Shown piece after piece: positions 56,553 through 64,000 of a stretch of 64,000 bases of DNA. Position 1 is the first letter of the stretch; the number at the start of each line of letters is the position of its first letter. A program made the translations under genes and the position numbers. The stretch spans positions 1 to 64,000 of the forward strand of contig NZ_FRDJ01000009.1 in assembly GCF_900143265.1 (NCBI RefSeq), in the 5' to 3' direction. The notes under the pieces were generated by a model, which saw only the letters and a program-made list of their open reading frames with translations, was not told the DNA's origin and did not search any database. The stretch comes from Fervidobacterium gondwanense DSM 13020. Its GTDB lineage: Bacteria; Thermotogota; Thermotogae; Thermotogales; Fervidobacteriaceae.

Positions 56553-57749
56553 ATGAAAAAAAAGCTTTTTGTGAACTATTCTCAGGCTATACTTAAGATT
56601 GGGGTAAACTTGCAAAATCAACAAAAGTTAATCGTGAACGCTTCTGTGGATCACAAAGACTTCGTAAGGATTTTCGTCGAACAGGCTTACGATTTAGGTG
56701 CAAAAGAAGTACTTGTCGTATGGAACGATACTTACATCTCCAGGCAAAAATTACTAAAAGCACCCGAAGAGGTAATTACTAACATATACAACTGGGAGAT
56801 AGAAATGGCAAAAAGCTTTCTCGAAGACGGTGCTGCTACCGTCTCATTGGTTGGTTCGTATGCGGATCTGCTTGCCGACGTACCAGCCCAGAGAATAGGT
56901 GCAGCCACGAAAGCAAGACAAATAGCTTTCAAAGAGATTATGGAACGAACGATGATGAATAAAAACAGGTGGTGCGTCGCTGGCGTACCAAATCCTGAAT
57001 GGGCACGAAAAGTTTACGGCACAGAAGACATTACACAACTTTGGAACGATATCCTATATATGGCAAGAATAGATGAAAATGGATATGATGCGTTACTCAA
57101 GCATCTGGAAAATCTTAAAAATAGAAAGGACTACCTTAATGAGATGAAATTTGAGGCATTGAGATACGAAGGACCTGGTACAGAATTAGTTGTTGAATTG
57201 CCACGCGCTCATCTTTGGCTAAGCGGTGTAGAACACGATGTTAATGGTGTACCTTTCTTACCAAACATCCCAACTGAAGAAGTGTTTACAGCCCCGTATA
57301 AATATGGGGTTAATGGAAAAGTCTCAAGTAGCATGCCGTTGGTATACCAAGGAAATATTATAGATGAGTTCTGGCTCGAATTCAAAGATGGAAAGGTTAT
57401 AAACTTTGATGCAAAGAAAGGAAAAGAGGTCTTACAGCAACTTATAGCTACTGATGAAGGAGCATCATATCTTGGTGAGGTTGCACTTGTCGATGTGACA
57501 TCACCAATATATAAACTTGGAAAAGTTTTCTACAACACACTGTACGATGAAAATGCGGCTTCGCATTTTGCATTGGGACGAGCATACCCAACTTGTGTTG
57601 AGAGCTTTGGTGGAGATCCAGAGAACGCTGGTATAAACATGAGCATTACACATGTAGACTTCATGGTTGGCAATGACAAAATGAATGTCTACGGGATTAA
57701 AGGCGGTAAGGAATATCAATTAATGAAAAACGGCCTTTGGCAAATTTAA
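56553..57749 (+). CDS. M29-family metal aminopeptidase
   Basis: A 398-residue thermophilic aminopeptidase of the AmpS/PepT type. Metal ligands appear in PTEEVFTAP, LGEVALVD, SHFALGRAYP and SITHVDFMVG, in the usual order. These enzymes remove N-terminal residues from peptides and need cobalt, zinc or similar. The ATG at 56553 is 8 nt after GGAG; the frame extends 21 codons upstream into the previous gene but without a site. apgM follows after 90 bp. Confidence 0.93.
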   Translation: MKKKLFVNYSQAILKIGVNLQNQQKLIVNASVDHKDFVRIFVEQAYDLGAKEVLVVWNDTYISRQKLLKAPEEVITNIYNWEIEMAKSFLEDGAATVSLVGSYADLLADVPAQRIGAATKARQIAFKEIMERTMMNKNRWCVAGVPNPEWARKVYGTEDITQLWNDILYMARIDENGYDALLKHLENLKNRKDYLNEMKFEALRYEGPGTELVVELPRAHLWLSGVEHDVNGVPFLPNIPTEEVFTAPYKYGVNGKVSSSMPLVYQGNIIDEFWLEFKDGKVINFDAKKGKEVLQQLIATDEGASYLGEVALVDVTSPIYKLGKVFYNTLYDENAASHFALGRAYPTCVESFGGDPENAGINMSITHVDFMVGNDKMNVYGIKGGKEYQLMKNGLWQI

Positions 57750-57839
57750 ACTTCTCTACACGAATATCAAAAGCTGTGTTATAATATTTTGTGAATTAAA
57801 TCACTTATAGTTTAATTTTTCTAAAAGGAGGTAAAAGTT

Positions 57840-59051
57840 ATGAGCTTTGACAAACAACAGTTCGTTCATGAATTAATAACGCCAAACAGCAGCAAGATTG
57901 TTCTTTTGGTTATGGATGGTATCGGTGATCTTCCAAATGAAGAAGGCTTGACACCACTTATGAAAGCAAATACTCCAAACCTTGATAAAGTTGCACAGAT
58001 GAGTGACCTTGGTCAGACAATCCCAGTTCTTCAAGGAATAACACCAGGTAGTGGACCAGGGCATCTTAGCCTTTTTGGATACGACCCAATTAGATACCAG
58101 ATAGGCCGTGGAATTCTCGAAGCTCTTGGCGAAGATATCGATGTTGGAGAACTCGATGTTGTTGCAAGAGGAAATTTTGCAACAATACAAGGTGACATCG
58201 TAGTTGACAGAAGAGCTGGAAGGCCAGCAACTGAAGAAAGCGCTAAGGTAGTGGAAATTCTTAACGCAAACATCAAGGAAATAGAAGACGTAAAAGTTCA
58301 GTTCTACCCTGGCAAAGAACACAGATTTGTCCTCAAACTAACAGGGGAAGGCCTTTCAGACAAAATTGAAGACGCCGATCCACAAAAAGAGGGGAAGCCG
58401 ATAAAATTCACCTCTGCGCTTTCACCAGAAGCAGAAAAGACAGCAAGGATAGTTAACAAACTTTTGGAGAGAATCAAAGAAGTTCTAAAAGACCAACCAA
58501 AGCTGAACTTCGCACTTGTAAGGGGATTTTCAAAATACCCACAACTTCCACAATTCCCGGAAGTTTACAAATTGAAAGCGGGAGCTATCGCAGTCTACCC
58601 AATGTACAAAGGGTTAGCAAAATTAGTCGGAATGACGATTATTCCAACCGGACAGACAATAGAAGATGAAATCGAGACTTTGAAAACAGAATGGAATGAC
58701 TACGACTTCTTCTTCGTACATATTAAAAAGACGGATTCATACGGCGAGGATGGAAAATTTGACGACAAGGTGCATGTTATAGAAAACGTTGATAAAATAA
58801 TCCCAGAAATACTTGCACTTAATCCCGATGTGTTAGTTGTAACAGGCGACCATTCAACACCATGTGCCATGAAAGGACATTCATTCCATCCAGTACCAAT
58901 TATGTTCTGCGCAAAATACACAAGAAAAGGCCTTTCCAAAGCATTCAACGAATTTGAATGTGCAAGGGGGACAATTGGTACAATTCATGCAACAGACGTT
59001 ATGAACTTAATAATGGCATATTCAGGAAAATTTGAGAAATTCGGTGCGTAA
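57840..59051 (+). CDS. apgM: 2,3-Bisphosphoglycerate-independent phosphoglycerate mutase, archaeal type
   Basis: It converts 3- to 2-phosphoglycerate in lower glycolysis. The 403-residue length and alkaline-phosphatase-superfamily fold fit ApgM rather than the longer GpmI. The first metal site is LLVMDGIGD, the catalytic serine lies in TPGSGPGHLSLFGYDP, and later ligands in KKTDSYGEDG and VTGDHSTPCAMKGHSFHPVP. AAAGGAGG precedes the ATG. A lone TATAAT at 57780-57785 may be its -10. Confidence 0.95.
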   Translation: MSFDKQQFVHELITPNSSKIVLLVMDGIGDLPNEEGLTPLMKANTPNLDKVAQMSDLGQTIPVLQGITPGSGPGHLSLFGYDPIRYQIGRGILEALGEDIDVGELDVVARGNFATIQGDIVVDRRAGRPATEESAKVVEILNANIKEIEDVKVQFYPGKEHRFVLKLTGEGLSDKIEDADPQKEGKPIKFTSALSPEAEKTARIVNKLLERIKEVLKDQPKLNFALVRGFSKYPQLPQFPEVYKLKAGAIAVYPMYKGLAKLVGMTIIPTGQTIEDEIETLKTEWNDYDFFFVHIKKTDSYGEDGKFDDKVHVIENVDKIIPEILALNPDVLVVTGDHSTPCAMKGHSFHPVPIMFCAKYTRKGLSKAFNEFECARGTIGTIHATDVMNLIMAYSGKFEKFGA

Positions 59052-59081
59052 TAAGAAATCCTAAATAATTTAGAGTGAAAT

Positions 59082-60356
59082 GTGGGGGAGTATCTTGGGG
59101 GGATACAAATTTACACATCATTTTACTACTTCGGGTGTGCAATTTTAGGTGCGTTAGTGGGAGCTTATTATAAGTTCCCACTTTTCTTTTTGGCAATTCC
59201 ACTCTTGTTTTTCAAAAAGCCAAGAATTGGCTTGGCGTTTCTTATATTCTTCATTGTAAATCTCGGATTCGTCGGAAATGTGACTGTTAAAACGGAATTC
59301 GTTGGTGTAGTTAAGAGCGTTCAAAACAATTCTTCAATTCTGAAACTATCATACTTTGATGGAGTGAACTGGAAAAAGTTAGGCTTTGATGTTTTATTGT
59401 ACAACGAGGAAAAGTTAGATACCATAGTCTATTTCAAAGGCGAGTTGCGACGCAGAAACAGTTATCCTTTCTATTATGCCAAGCCAACTTACTTAGCAAC
59501 AGCAACGAACTACAATTCCTTCAAACACAGAATTTACAATCACTTCGAAGCCTTTCGAAGGTATGTAAGTAAGATCAATCCATTTTACGAAAGCCTCTTC
59601 GGTTCAGCGGCGAGAGACGAAGATTTTATACAAAGCGGTTTGTATCATATATTTTGTGTTTCTGGCATGCATGTATCTTTGCTATATCTATTCGCTCTTT
59701 CAATAGTGAAACTTGTAACACACAGGAAATTTCTCAGAATAATTTTATCACTGCTATTTCCAACAATTTTTGTCATCGGTTCTGGTATGAACCTTCCTGC
59801 CTTTAGAGCACTTCTTATGTTAGTGCTATCTTCAATCTTTCAATTAGCTGACTATAAGATAAATCCGATAAATACTGTATCTATTATTGGAACAGCGATG
59901 ATCATTGCAAATCCGGAAATCGTTTACTCACTGTCCTTTTACATGACGTTTTTTGCCACAATTGGTGTGCTGGTATGCGACAATAAAATTTTGACAAATG
60001 TCGGAGGTTTTCTTGGTAGTGCTCCTTACGTTTCGCTAATTAATCCAGTTAATCCATTTTCGATAGTAGGCACTATAATTGTCTCCATTCCAGTGCAGAT
60101 AATAATGTTTGGATTAACAATTAGCTATTTACTTTTCTCCAGTAAAATGTACTACCTCTCGTCATTTGTGCTGTATGCACTCTCACCATTTGCTTGGTTT
60201 GTGAAACTCGTTGCTCAAACGCTATCAAAATTCCCTACTATACCGCGACACCCTTCAATAACAATAGCATTTGCATTGACATACGTAATATTCATAGCGA
60301 TAGTTATAGAAAATAAACGCGGTACCAACCTAAATATGGTACCGCGTAATATATAA
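59082..60356 (+). CDS. comEC: ComEC/Rec2-family competence protein
   Basis: A 424-residue membrane protein with an N-terminal helix pair, an OB-like outer domain (about 75-150) and the competence core with YHIFCVSGMHVSLLYLFAL and GSGMNLPAFRALLML, typical of the DNA-uptake channel. It lacks the C-terminal metallo-hydrolase domain of long ComEC. The GTG at 59082 has no clear ribosome-binding site; an ATT at 59109 stands 6 nt after GGGGGG and is an alternative. Its final codons contain a hairpin that probably ends the convergent fur transcript. Confidence 0.85.
   Translation: MGEYLGGIQIYTSFYYFGCAILGALVGAYYKFPLFFLAIPLLFFKKPRIGLAFLIFFIVNLGFVGNVTVKTEFVGVVKSVQNNSSILKLSYFDGVNWKKLGFDVLLYNEEKLDTIVYFKGELRRRNSYPFYYAKPTYLATATNYNSFKHRIYNHFEAFRRYVSKINPFYESLFGSAARDEDFIQSGLYHIFCVSGMHVSLLYLFALSIVKLVTHRKFLRIILSLLFPTIFVIGSGMNLPAFRALLMLVLSSIFQLADYKINPINTVSIIGTAMIIANPEIVYSLSFYMTFFATIGVLVCDNKILTNVGGFLGSAPYVSLINPVNPFSIVGTIIVSIPVQIIMFGLTISYLLFSSKMYYLSSFVLYALSPFAWFVKLVAQTLSKFPTIPRHPSITIAFALTYVIFIAIVIENKRGTNLNMVPRNI
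60311..60346 (-). terminator. Terminator for the fur-family gene, inside the comEC 3' end
   Basis: CGCGGTACC (60318-60326) and GGTACCGCG (60338-60346) form a perfect 9-bp stem with an 11-nt loop. On the minus strand it is followed by TTTATTTTC. It lies in the last codons of comEC. Confidence 0.65.
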
Positions 60357-60369
60357 AGAAAAAATTCTT

Positions 60370-60819
60370 TTATTTTTTCTTCTTCTTTGTACATTTCGGA
60401 CAAAGACCTCTGAACTTTAAATCGACCTCTTCGATAATGTACCCTTTACTACTCATTAGTTGCAAATATTCTCTCATAACATTTTCAGGAGAAAGCTCAC
60501 CCTTCAACTCGTAGATCTTTCCGCATGAAGTACAGATAAAATGTGAATGTTTCTCTTCCTTATCAACCAATTCATATCTGAAAACGCCTTCATCAAATTG
60601 AAGTCTTCTCAAAAAGCCGAGTTCGACGAGTAAATCTATAGTTCTATATACCGTTGCCTTACTGACATTCAATTTTCTGCTTATAAGGTATCTGTAAACC
60701 TCTTCAGCTCCAAGATGCTCACTATTTGTTTCGATAAAGACTTTCAACACTTGTTCACGTTGAGGAGTCATTCGGCATTTCCGATCTTTAAGCTCTTTTT
60801 TTAAGCTATCTACGTGCAT
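60370..60819 (-). CDS. Fur-family metal or peroxide regulator
   Basis: A 149-residue repressor. The winged helix spans about 15-90 (MTPQREQVLKVFIE, VSKATVYRTIDLLVELGFLRR). HSHFICTSCGKI and CPKC give the structural zinc cysteines and the metal histidines. Whether it senses iron (Fur), peroxide (PerR) or zinc (Zur) cannot be settled. The GFLRRLQFDEGVFRYE segment has an aspartate where PerR often has it. It follows nusA by 15 bp. Confidence 0.9.
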   Translation of the reverse strand: MHVDSLKKELKDRKCRMTPQREQVLKVFIETNSEHLGAEEVYRYLISRKLNVSKATVYRTIDLLVELGFLRRLQFDEGVFRYELVDKEEKHSHFICTSCGKIYELKGELSPENVMREYLQLMSSKGYIIEEVDLKFRGLCPKCTKKKKK

Positions 60820-60834
60820 ATTCTCGCCCCTTCG

Positions 60835-61869
60835 TTATGCGTTCATAACAGGCTTAATATCTATTTTCCAGCCTGTAAGTTTTGCTGCAAGTCTTGCATT
60901 CTGTCCTGCTTTGCCAATAGCCAGAGACAACTGATTTGGCGAGACAAGCACTCGCGAAGCCTTTGCCTCGTAGTCGAGAATTTCAACTTCAATGACGGAA
61001 GCAGGCAGCAAAGCGTTTGCAATTAATTCTTTTGGATCTTCCGACCATTTGATTATATCTATCTTTTCTATCTTGAGTTCTTTTAAGACGGATGCAATTC
61101 GAGAACCTTCGTTACCAATACAAGCACCAACTGGGTCTATCTTTGGATCCTTCGAAATGACAGCGATTTTCGTTCTCACTCCTGGTTCTCTCACAACTTT
61201 TACTATTTCGACCGTGCCATTCTCCAGTTCAGGCACTTCAAGTTTAAGTAATCCAGTCACAAACTCTGGATCCGTTCGTGAAACTATTATCTTTGGTCCT
61301 TTTTTATCTTTCTTTACTTCTCTTACATACACCTTTATGAAATCCGATTGCTCAAAGACTTCGCCGGGTATCCATTCCTTTTTCGGTAAGTGCGTCTCGA
61401 GTTTACCTATACGAATATCGAGCCATTCGGGTGTAACTTTCAACACTTCAGCAACAACAACTCGTCCAACAAGCTCTGAATACCGTTCGTACTGCTTTTC
61501 TTTTTCAATCTCTCTAATTTTCTGAACAAGGACCTGTTTTGCAACTTGTATCGCAAACCTGCCGAGTTTTTTAACGTTCATTTTCTTCTTCACAATGTCT
61601 CCGATCACTGCGTCCGGTTTGATTTTCAGTGCCTCATCCAAGGAGATCTGGAGCGTGTCGTTCTCAACCTTGTCGACAACTTCAAGGAGCTGATAAGCTT
61701 CTATCTCTCCTGAAAGTCTGTTAATAACTATTTCGACGTTTCTTTCTCCTGTCTTGTTCTTGTAAGCGCTCATGATAGCTTTCTCGAGTATGCTAATCGA
61801 TTCTTCTACAGAAATTCCTTTTTCTCTTTCAAGTTCTCTCAATGCCTCTAACAACATCGGGCTGTTCAT
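60835..61869 (-). CDS. nusA: Transcription factor NusA
   Basis: A 344-residue elongation, pausing and termination factor. The N-terminal polymerase-binding domain (about 1-125), S1 domain (about 130-200) and two KH domains (GNEGSRIASVLKEL, SLAIGKAGQNARLAAKLTGW) are present in that order. There is no C-terminal acidic repeat, as in most bacteria outside the gamma-proteobacteria. It follows rimP, the normal pairing. Confidence 0.97.
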   Translation of the reverse strand: MNSPMLLEALRELEREKGISVEESISILEKAIMSAYKNKTGERNVEIVINRLSGEIEAYQLLEVVDKVENDTLQISLDEALKIKPDAVIGDIVKKKMNVKKLGRFAIQVAKQVLVQKIREIEKEKQYERYSELVGRVVVAEVLKVTPEWLDIRIGKLETHLPKKEWIPGEVFEQSDFIKVYVREVKKDKKGPKIIVSRTDPEFVTGLLKLEVPELENGTVEIVKVVREPGVRTKIAVISKDPKIDPVGACIGNEGSRIASVLKELKIEKIDIIKWSEDPKELIANALLPASVIEVEILDYEAKASRVLVSPNQLSLAIGKAGQNARLAAKLTGWKIDIKPVMNA

Positions 61870-61898
61870 CGCTCAATCTACCTCCTATCAATCCATTG

Positions 61899-62354
61899 TT
61901 ATTCTTCTATCTCTAAATTAGCAGATTTGATATCTTTGTAATCAAACGTAATTTCTTTTCCATCAACTTCGATTACAATCTTTTCATTTTCGGTATCAAC
62001 GTTTCTAATGTAACCTCTAACCGTTTTTGTGGTCTTAACTTTTGCATAACTTCCAACAAATCTCTTAAAGTCGTCTATGCTTCGTAGAGGTCTATCGAGT
62101 CCTGGTGAAGAAACTTCGAGATAATATCTTCCTGGGATCAAGTCTTCTGAATCTAAGATTCTTTCAACTTCGTACGATACATTTTCACAGTCCTTAGTGC
62201 TAACGTAATCTTCGAGTTTGTCAATCACAATAGTCAGTATCCATCTTCCAGACTGCAATTTGTACTTCACATCAAAGAGTACAAGGCCATGTTTTTCAAC
62301 AACTGGCTTAACCAACTCCGCAACTCTCTTTTCTATTTCCTTCGCACTTAGCAT
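61899..62354 (-). CDS. rimP: Ribosome maturation factor RimP
   Basis: It helps assemble the 30S subunit. The 151-residue protein has the N-terminal alpha-beta domain (VVEKHGLVLFDVKY), the YLEVSSPGLDRPL signature and a C-terminal SH3-like domain. The ATG at 62354 follows GGAGGCGG. The open frame continues upstream through a terminator and a tRNA gene, so longer starts are rejected. Confidence 0.95.
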   Translation of the reverse strand: MLSAKEIEKRVAELVKPVVEKHGLVLFDVKYKLQSGRWILTIVIDKLEDYVSTKDCENVSYEVERILDSEDLIPGRYYLEVSSPGLDRPLRSIDDFKRFVGSYAKVKTTKTVRGYIRNVDTENEKIVIEVDGKEITFDYKDIKSANLEIEE

Positions 62355-62394
62355 TGCAACCGCCTCCACCTCATAATTTTTTTTCGAAAAGGAT

Positions 62395-62426
62395 AATCGA
62401 AAAACCGGGACAGTTGTCCCGGTTTT
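62395..62426 (-). terminator. Terminator after tRNA-Ser
   Basis: AAAACCGGGACA (62401-62412) pairs with TGTCCCGGTTTT (62415-62426). On the minus strand TTTTTC follows. It separates the tRNA from rimP. Confidence 0.85.
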
Positions 62427-62455
62427 ACAAATACACTTTCTCGGCTTCGAAAATC

Positions 62456-62546
62456 TGGCGGAGAGGGTGGGATTTGAACCCACGGGTGGTTTGTGGCCAC
62501 CGCACGCTCTCCAGGCGTGTGCCTTAGACCCCTCGGCCACCTCTCC
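62456..62546 (-). tRNA. tRNA-Ser (GGA), CCA encoded
   Basis: The minus strand folds into a full cloverleaf: acceptor GGAGAGG pairing with CCTCTCC, a D arm with GCCGAGGGGTCTAAGGC, an anticodon loop CTGGAGA giving anticodon GGA, a long variable arm (GGTGG/ACCACC) as in all serine tRNAs, and a T arm with GGTTCAAATCC. The 3' CCA is encoded at 62458-62456. Confidence 0.97.
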
Positions 62547-62574
62547 TTTGTCAGTTCGTGAAATGAGCATTATT

Positions 62575-62602
62575 ATTATACCACATAGTTTCAAAAATTC
62601 AA
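62575..62602 (-). promoter_or_regulatory. Promoter for tRNA-Ser
   Basis: TTGAAT (62602-62597) and TATAAT (62580-62575) are separated by 16 bp, with a TGG before the -10. It lies about 30 bp before the tRNA 5' end. Confidence 0.75.
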
Positions 62603-62639
62603 GATTCAGCGTTACAAAAAACAGATTCTGACAATTTTA

Positions 62640-62671
62640 GAAAAAAGGTATGTCCCATGAGGGACATACCT
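62640..62671 (-). terminator. Terminator after pgk-tpi
   Basis: AGGTATGTCCC and GGGACATACCT form an 11-bp stem with a 4-nt loop (62646-62671); on the minus strand TTTTTT follows. Confidence 0.88.
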
Positions 62672-62695
62672 TTGTCATTCTTCAGGTCTTCGCTC

Positions 62696-63466
62696 TTAGC
62701 AGATTACTTTTGACATAATCTTAGCTAATTCAACAAAGCTTTCTTTTAGGCTTGCTCCTCCAACAAGAGCACCATCGATGTCCTTCTTTACAAACAATCC
62801 GAAGAAATTTTCAGGCGTAACACTACCGCCGTAGAGTATTGTAACTGACTGAGCAACTTCTTCGCCATATATTTGACCGAGCAATTTTCTCACAAATTCA
62901 TGAGCTTCTTGTGCTTGTTGAGGTGTCGCAACAACTCCTGTTCCAATTGCCCATACTGGTTCGTACGCTATTACAACTCTTGTAACCTCATCTGCTGAAA
63001 TTCCGTAAAGACCTTCACGAACTTGCTTTTCCAAGACGCAGAACGTCAATCCTTTTTCCCTTTCTTCCAATGTTTCACCTATACAGAAAATTGGAGTTAG
63101 TCCCTCTTTCAACGCTTTCTTAACCTTCTTGTTGATAAGCTCATCGGTTTCTCCGAATATCTTTCTTCTCTCGCTGTGTCCAATTATAACTGCCTCTACG
63201 CCGAGTTCTTTAAGCATTTTTGGTGATACTTCACCGGTGAAAGCTCCAATATCTTCAAAATACATGTTTTGAGCAGCAAGTTTTATATTGCTTGAACTTA
63301 CTACTTCCCGAACCCTATCAAGTGCAACAAATACAGGGGCTACGTATATGTCAAAAGAATTAAACCCAGCAAGCGCATTCATTAGCGTATTTGCAAAGAA
63401 TTGCGCCTCACTGGGTGTTTTATTCATTTTCCAATTTCCAGCAAGAATAAATCTCCTGTTAATTAT
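62696..63466 (-). CDS. tpiA: Triosephosphate isomerase, expressed by -1 frameshift from pgk
   Basis: It interconverts dihydroxyacetone phosphate and glyceraldehyde-3-phosphate. Catalytic residues are in AGNWKMNK (Asn, Lys), IGHSERR (His), [11 protein letters not shown] (Glu) and LYGGSV. The AGNWK segment lies upstream of the first ATG (63427), which therefore cannot be the real start. Upstream in frame the codons are stop TAA, AAA, AAA, ATA, ATT, AAC, AGG, AGA, TTT, ATT, CTT with no ATG, GTG or TTG. The pgk frame ends GAT AAA AAA AAA TAA, and a -1 slip on the nine A residues enters this frame at ATA. The coding part is listed from that ATA; the product is most likely a PGK-TIM fusion as in Thermotoga maritima. 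Confidence 0.9.
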   Translation of the reverse strand: MINRRFILAGNWKMNKTPSEAQFFANTLMNALAGFNSFDIYVAPVFVALDRVREVVSSSNIKLAAQNMYFEDIGAFTGEVSPKMLKELGVEAVIIGHSERRKIFGETDELINKKVKKALKEGLTPIFCIGETLEEREKGLTFCVLEKQVREGLYGISADEVTRVVIAYEPVWAIGTGVVATPQQAQEAHEFVRKLLGQIYGEEVAQSVTILYGGSVTPENFFGLFVKKDIDGALVGGASLKESFVELAKIMSKVIC

Positions 63467-63474
63467 TTTTTTTT
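63463..63474 (-). promoter_or_regulatory. Probable -1 frameshift site (A9) joining pgk to tpi
   Basis: Nine A residues in a row on the coding strand directly precede the pgk TAA stop. tRNA-Lys pairing with AAA can slip back one base, giving Asp-Lys-Lys-Lys-Ile-Ile-Asn-Arg-Arg and then the TIM core. AGGAG lies at 63457-63453, downstream of the slip site. RNA polymerase slippage on A9 would have a similar effect. Confidence 0.75.
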
Positions 63475-64000
63475 ATCTGCGATTGATGTGATACCAGGCA
63501 GTTCTTTACCTTCTAAGAATTCAAGAGAAGCACCGCCACCTGTTGATACATGACTGAACTTCTTCTCAAGACCAAATTGAGAGACTGCTGCTGCGCTGTC
63601 TCCACCGCCAACAACTGTTGTTACACCTTTTTCAGTCAATGAAGCAATGAATTCGGCAACAGCCTTCGTTCCAGCTGCAAAATCTTCGATTTCAAACACA
63701 CCAAGTGGTCCATTCCACACAACAGTCTTTGCATCGGCAAGTTTTGATTTTATAAGCTCAATGCTCGCTGGTCCTACATCAAAACCGCTCCAACCTTCTG
63801 GAATGCCTTCTTCGCATGTGAAGACTTTCTTCTCAACCCCAGCCTCCATCTTCTGTGCACATACAGCATCGGTTGGTATAACAAGCTCAACACCTTTCTC
63901 TTTTGCCTGCTCAAGCATCTGTTTTGCAAGTTCAATTTTATCCTCTTCAACGAGAGAATTTCCTGTCTGTTTGCCGAGTGCTCTCCAGAATGTGAACATC
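63463..64000 (-). CDS. pgk: Phosphoglycerate kinase, C-terminal part (runs off window)
   Basis: About 178 residues of the nucleotide-binding half. [33 protein letters not shown], and [15 protein letters not shown] followed by [19 protein letters not shown] are PGK hallmarks. It transfers phosphate from 1,3-bisphosphoglycerate to ADP. The N-terminal half lies beyond the window. The gene ends with three AAA codons and TAA (63474-63463), which is also the slip site leading into tpi. Confidence 0.96.
   Translation of the reverse strand, partial: MFTFWRALGKQTGNSLVEEDKIELAKQMLEQAKEKGVELVIPTDAVCAQKMEAGVEKKVFTCEEGIPEGWSGFDVGPASIELIKSKLADAKTVVWNGPLGVFEIEDFAAGTKAVAEFIASLTEKGVTTVVGGGDSAAAVSQFGLEKKFSHVSTGGGASLEFLEGKELPGITSIADKKK

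Noticed and set aside
62355-62594. N-terminal extension of rimP
   Set aside because: The open frame runs through a strong terminator and the complete tRNA-Ser gene. RimP starts with a good ribosome-binding site at 62354.
62696-63427. tpi starting at the first ATG (63427)
   Set aside because: This start would remove the AGNWK segment with the catalytic Asn and Lys, so the product would be inactive.
1-64000. CRISPR array, rRNA operon, prophage or secretion island
   Set aside because: No regularly spaced direct repeats, no rRNA sequence, no phage structural or integrase genes and no toxin-antitoxin pair were seen. Apart from the IS end the window looks like ordinary core chromosome.

Overview
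The window looks like chromosome from a thermophilic member of the Thermotogales, most probably Fervidobacterium or a close relative. The evidence is family-level: a cheA-cheW-cheY-fliO-fliP run, a very large SLH/coiled-coil envelope protein of the Omp-alpha type, a pgk-tpi pair joined by an A9 frameshift signal as described for Thermotoga maritima, an archaeal-type phosphoglycerate mutase, and an AT-rich, lysine/glutamate-rich coding style. Genes are densely packed with many 1-20 bp overlaps, and no gene-free stretch exceeds 300 bp. There is one tRNA (Ser-GGA), no rRNA and no CRISPR array. The only mobile DNA seen is the 5' end of an IS110-family transposase at the left edge.

Layout. 1-290: IS110-family end. 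319-3482 (minus): galT, glgA and a metallo-hydrolase, divergent from a rubredoxin gene. 3903-8473 (plus): three tRNA synthetases (Glu, Cys, Pro), then rtcB and an MFS transporter. 11377-12540 (minus): an ornithine/lysine-type decarboxylase. 12673-22395 (plus): one long run with a GGDEF membrane protein, truA, an exported or anchored unknown, tlyA, another exported unknown, cheA, cheW, cheY, a FliO-like protein and fliP. A 993-residue beta-propeller lipoprotein on the minus strand separates fliP from fliQ. tmk follows, then a three-gene redox module (GlpA-like, FAD oxidoreductase, DUF1667), mini-RNase III and an HprK/PEPCK-fold protein. 31716-37460 (minus): argF, a small beta-barrel-like protein, an LCP-like protein, yqeK, DUF503, hslV, a Sua5-type synthase and a phospholipase-D-like protein. 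37474-40544: an ABC-2 exporter. 40594-47878: the giant envelope rod, a radical SAM protein and an ECF sigma / anti-sigma-like / RseB-like set with a DUF72 gene. 47917-50737: a UvrD-like helicase and a PHP phosphoesterase. 50835-60356 (plus): HD protein, thrS, HD-GYP, NfeD-SPFH pair, M29 aminopeptidase, apgM and ComEC. 60370-64000 (minus): Fur-family regulator, nusA, rimP, tRNA-Ser, tpi and the 3' part of pgk.

Themes and most interesting points. Motility and chemotaxis, translation, glycogen/galactose and lower glycolysis, and envelope building are all represented. The strongest unusual signal is the pgk-tpi junction: tpi has no ordinary start codon that would keep its catalytic Asn and Lys, but a -1 slip on nine A residues at the end of pgk reads straight into it. 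FliO appears to start at an ATC codon behind a good Shine-Dalgarno, since the only standard start would destroy its membrane helix. The transposase ribosome-binding site lies in one arm of a perfect 14-bp inverted repeat that should block its translation from galT read-through RNA. The HprK/PEPCK-like protein and the sigma/anti-sigma/RseB-like set are the main candidates for functions not yet described. All functional calls come from reading the sequence; no database search was run.
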